Positions 63,553 to 64,000 of a stretch of 64,000 nt of DNA are shown in pieces. Position 1 is the stretch's first letter. Every line of letters begins with the position of its first letter. The notes beneath the pieces are model-generated. The model searched no databases. It was not told the origin of the DNA and saw only the letters and a program-made list of their open reading frames with translations. Origin of the DNA: Ancylomarina sp. 16SWW S1-10-2 (GTDB taxonomy: Bacteria > Bacteroidota > Bacteroidia > Bacteroidales > Marinifilaceae); contig NZ_SADB01000020.1 of the NCBI RefSeq assembly GCF_009669305.1, positions 1 through 64,000 of the forward strand, in the 5' to 3' direction. Position numbers and translations under genes: made by a program.

Positions 63553-64000
63553 TCAAAGTTTATCCATACAATGAATATGTATCTCTTTGCGAGAATAATC
63601 AATTATTTTTTCTTGTTTTAATTCGTTAAACAAACGCGTAACAGTTTCTCGTTTAGTGCCTATTAAATCTGCAAAATCTTTTTGTGTGTAAAAATGATTA
63701 ACACTAATCACATCACCATTTTTTACACCATTCTCTTCAGCAAGATCCTTAATAAACCCACACAATCTAGTTCTAACATCATGAAAAATAAGCGATTCGA
63801 ACCTCCGTTCCATTTTCTTAATTCTAAATCCAATTAGCTTATATATAGATAGACCAAACCTTTCATTATTACGCATTAACTCGTGCATGCTCGGTAAATC
63901 CATAGGACAGAGTAAAGTTGGTTCTGTGCAAGCAATAGCATAATCGGCTCGTTCATTAGAACCCAAAATAGCATTCTCACCAAATATCTCACCTTTACCC
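63553..64000 (-). CDS. Crp/Fnr-family transcription regulator (partial, N-terminus outside window)
   Basis: The frame is open from the right edge to the stop at 63553. The visible part starts GKGEIFGENAILGSNERADY, the end of a cyclic-nucleotide-binding-like beta-roll, then the long dimer helix (LIGFRIKKMERRFESLIF) and the winged HTH with FYTQKDFADLIGTKRETVTRLFNEL, the recognition-helix signature of the Crp/Fnr group. No Cys cluster for an iron-sulfur centre is visible in this part; any would lie further upstream. The TTG at 63966 is not the start, because the protein continues beyond the window. It may regulate the lipoprotein gene next to it, but the gap of about 200 bases gives no proof. 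Confidence 0.9.
   Translation of the reverse strand, partial: GKGEIFGENAILGSNERADYAIACTEPTLLCPMDLPSMHELMRNNERFGLSIYKLIGFRIKKMERRFESLIFHDVRTRLCGFIKDLAEENGVKNGDVISVNHFYTQKDFADLIGTKRETVTRLFNELKQEKIIDYSRKEIHIHCMDKL

Overview
The window looks like chromosomal DNA from a marine-type member of the phylum Bacteroidota, probably Bacteroidales/Marinilabiliales. This taxonomic call is an inference. It rests on strong A+T richness, the near absence of Shine-Dalgarno sequences, several matches to the Bacteroidota promoter pattern (TTTG, about 19 bases, TAnnTTTG), and families typical of or restricted to the phylum: DUF4105/Lnb, DUF6340-like and DUF6913-like proteins, a HYC_CC_PP-like protein, a TonB receptor with a carboxypeptidase-like N-terminal domain, and LytS/LytTR two-component pairs. 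I saw no rRNA, tRNA or CRISPR array.

Layout. Positions 1-125 are the 5' end of a group II intron on the minus strand that runs off the left edge. 0.3-10.2 kb holds envelope and housekeeping genes: an Lnb-like lipoprotein N-acyltransferase candidate, acyl-ACP thioesterase, CinA, an M48 protease, two uncharacterised envelope proteins and a DEAD-box helicase. 10.2-12.2 kb is the least ordinary stretch: a Lys-rich microprotein, then a DUF559 nuclease-fold gene between two diverged direct repeats, all beside the 3' end of ligA. A short sequence resembling the ligA 3' end lies on the far side. 14.2-17.5 kb is a probable LiaF-like/LytS/LytTR envelope-stress operon. 17.5-30 kb holds a SNF2 helicase, DUF3820, mnmA, an M13 peptidase, a LysM plus periplasmic-binding-protein fusion, and mtnN-luxS (activated methyl cycle and AI-2).

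29.3-33 kb carries small conserved genes with pdxH and dapA. 32.8-35 kb pairs an LpoB-like lipoprotein with a COG3014 lipoprotein. 35-41 kb runs from a free-methionine-sulfoxide reductase and a NUDIX gene into a surface-glycan group: InaA-like sugar kinase, two CDP-glycerol glycerophosphotransferase-family proteins, UDP-glucuronate decarboxylase, and a HIT domain fused to a TagD-like cytidylyltransferase. Together they suggest a glycerol-phosphate-bearing surface glycan. After an M3 peptidase and a frameshifted outer-membrane barrel gene, 44.1-51.7 kb holds a complete RND efflux system (TolC, RND, membrane-fusion protein) divergent from a second LytS/LytTR pair. 51.7-58.4 kb has two bacterial-PH membrane proteins, aroC, a GT90 glycosyltransferase, a SEC-C protein and an LpxL-like acyltransferase. 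58.5-61.8 kb is a likely metal-handling operon (HYC_CC_PP-like protein, TonB receptor, HMA protein). 62.0-64.0 kb has a spondin-domain remnant, a two-repeat lipoprotein and the 3' part of a Crp/Fnr regulator.

I did not find a clearly new multi-gene system. The best candidates for a second look are the DUF559 unit at the ligA 3' end, the HIT-cytidylyltransferase fusion with its glycerophosphotransferase neighbours, and the cluster of single-base homopolymer frameshifts in envelope genes. All functional calls come from reading motifs by eye; no search was run.
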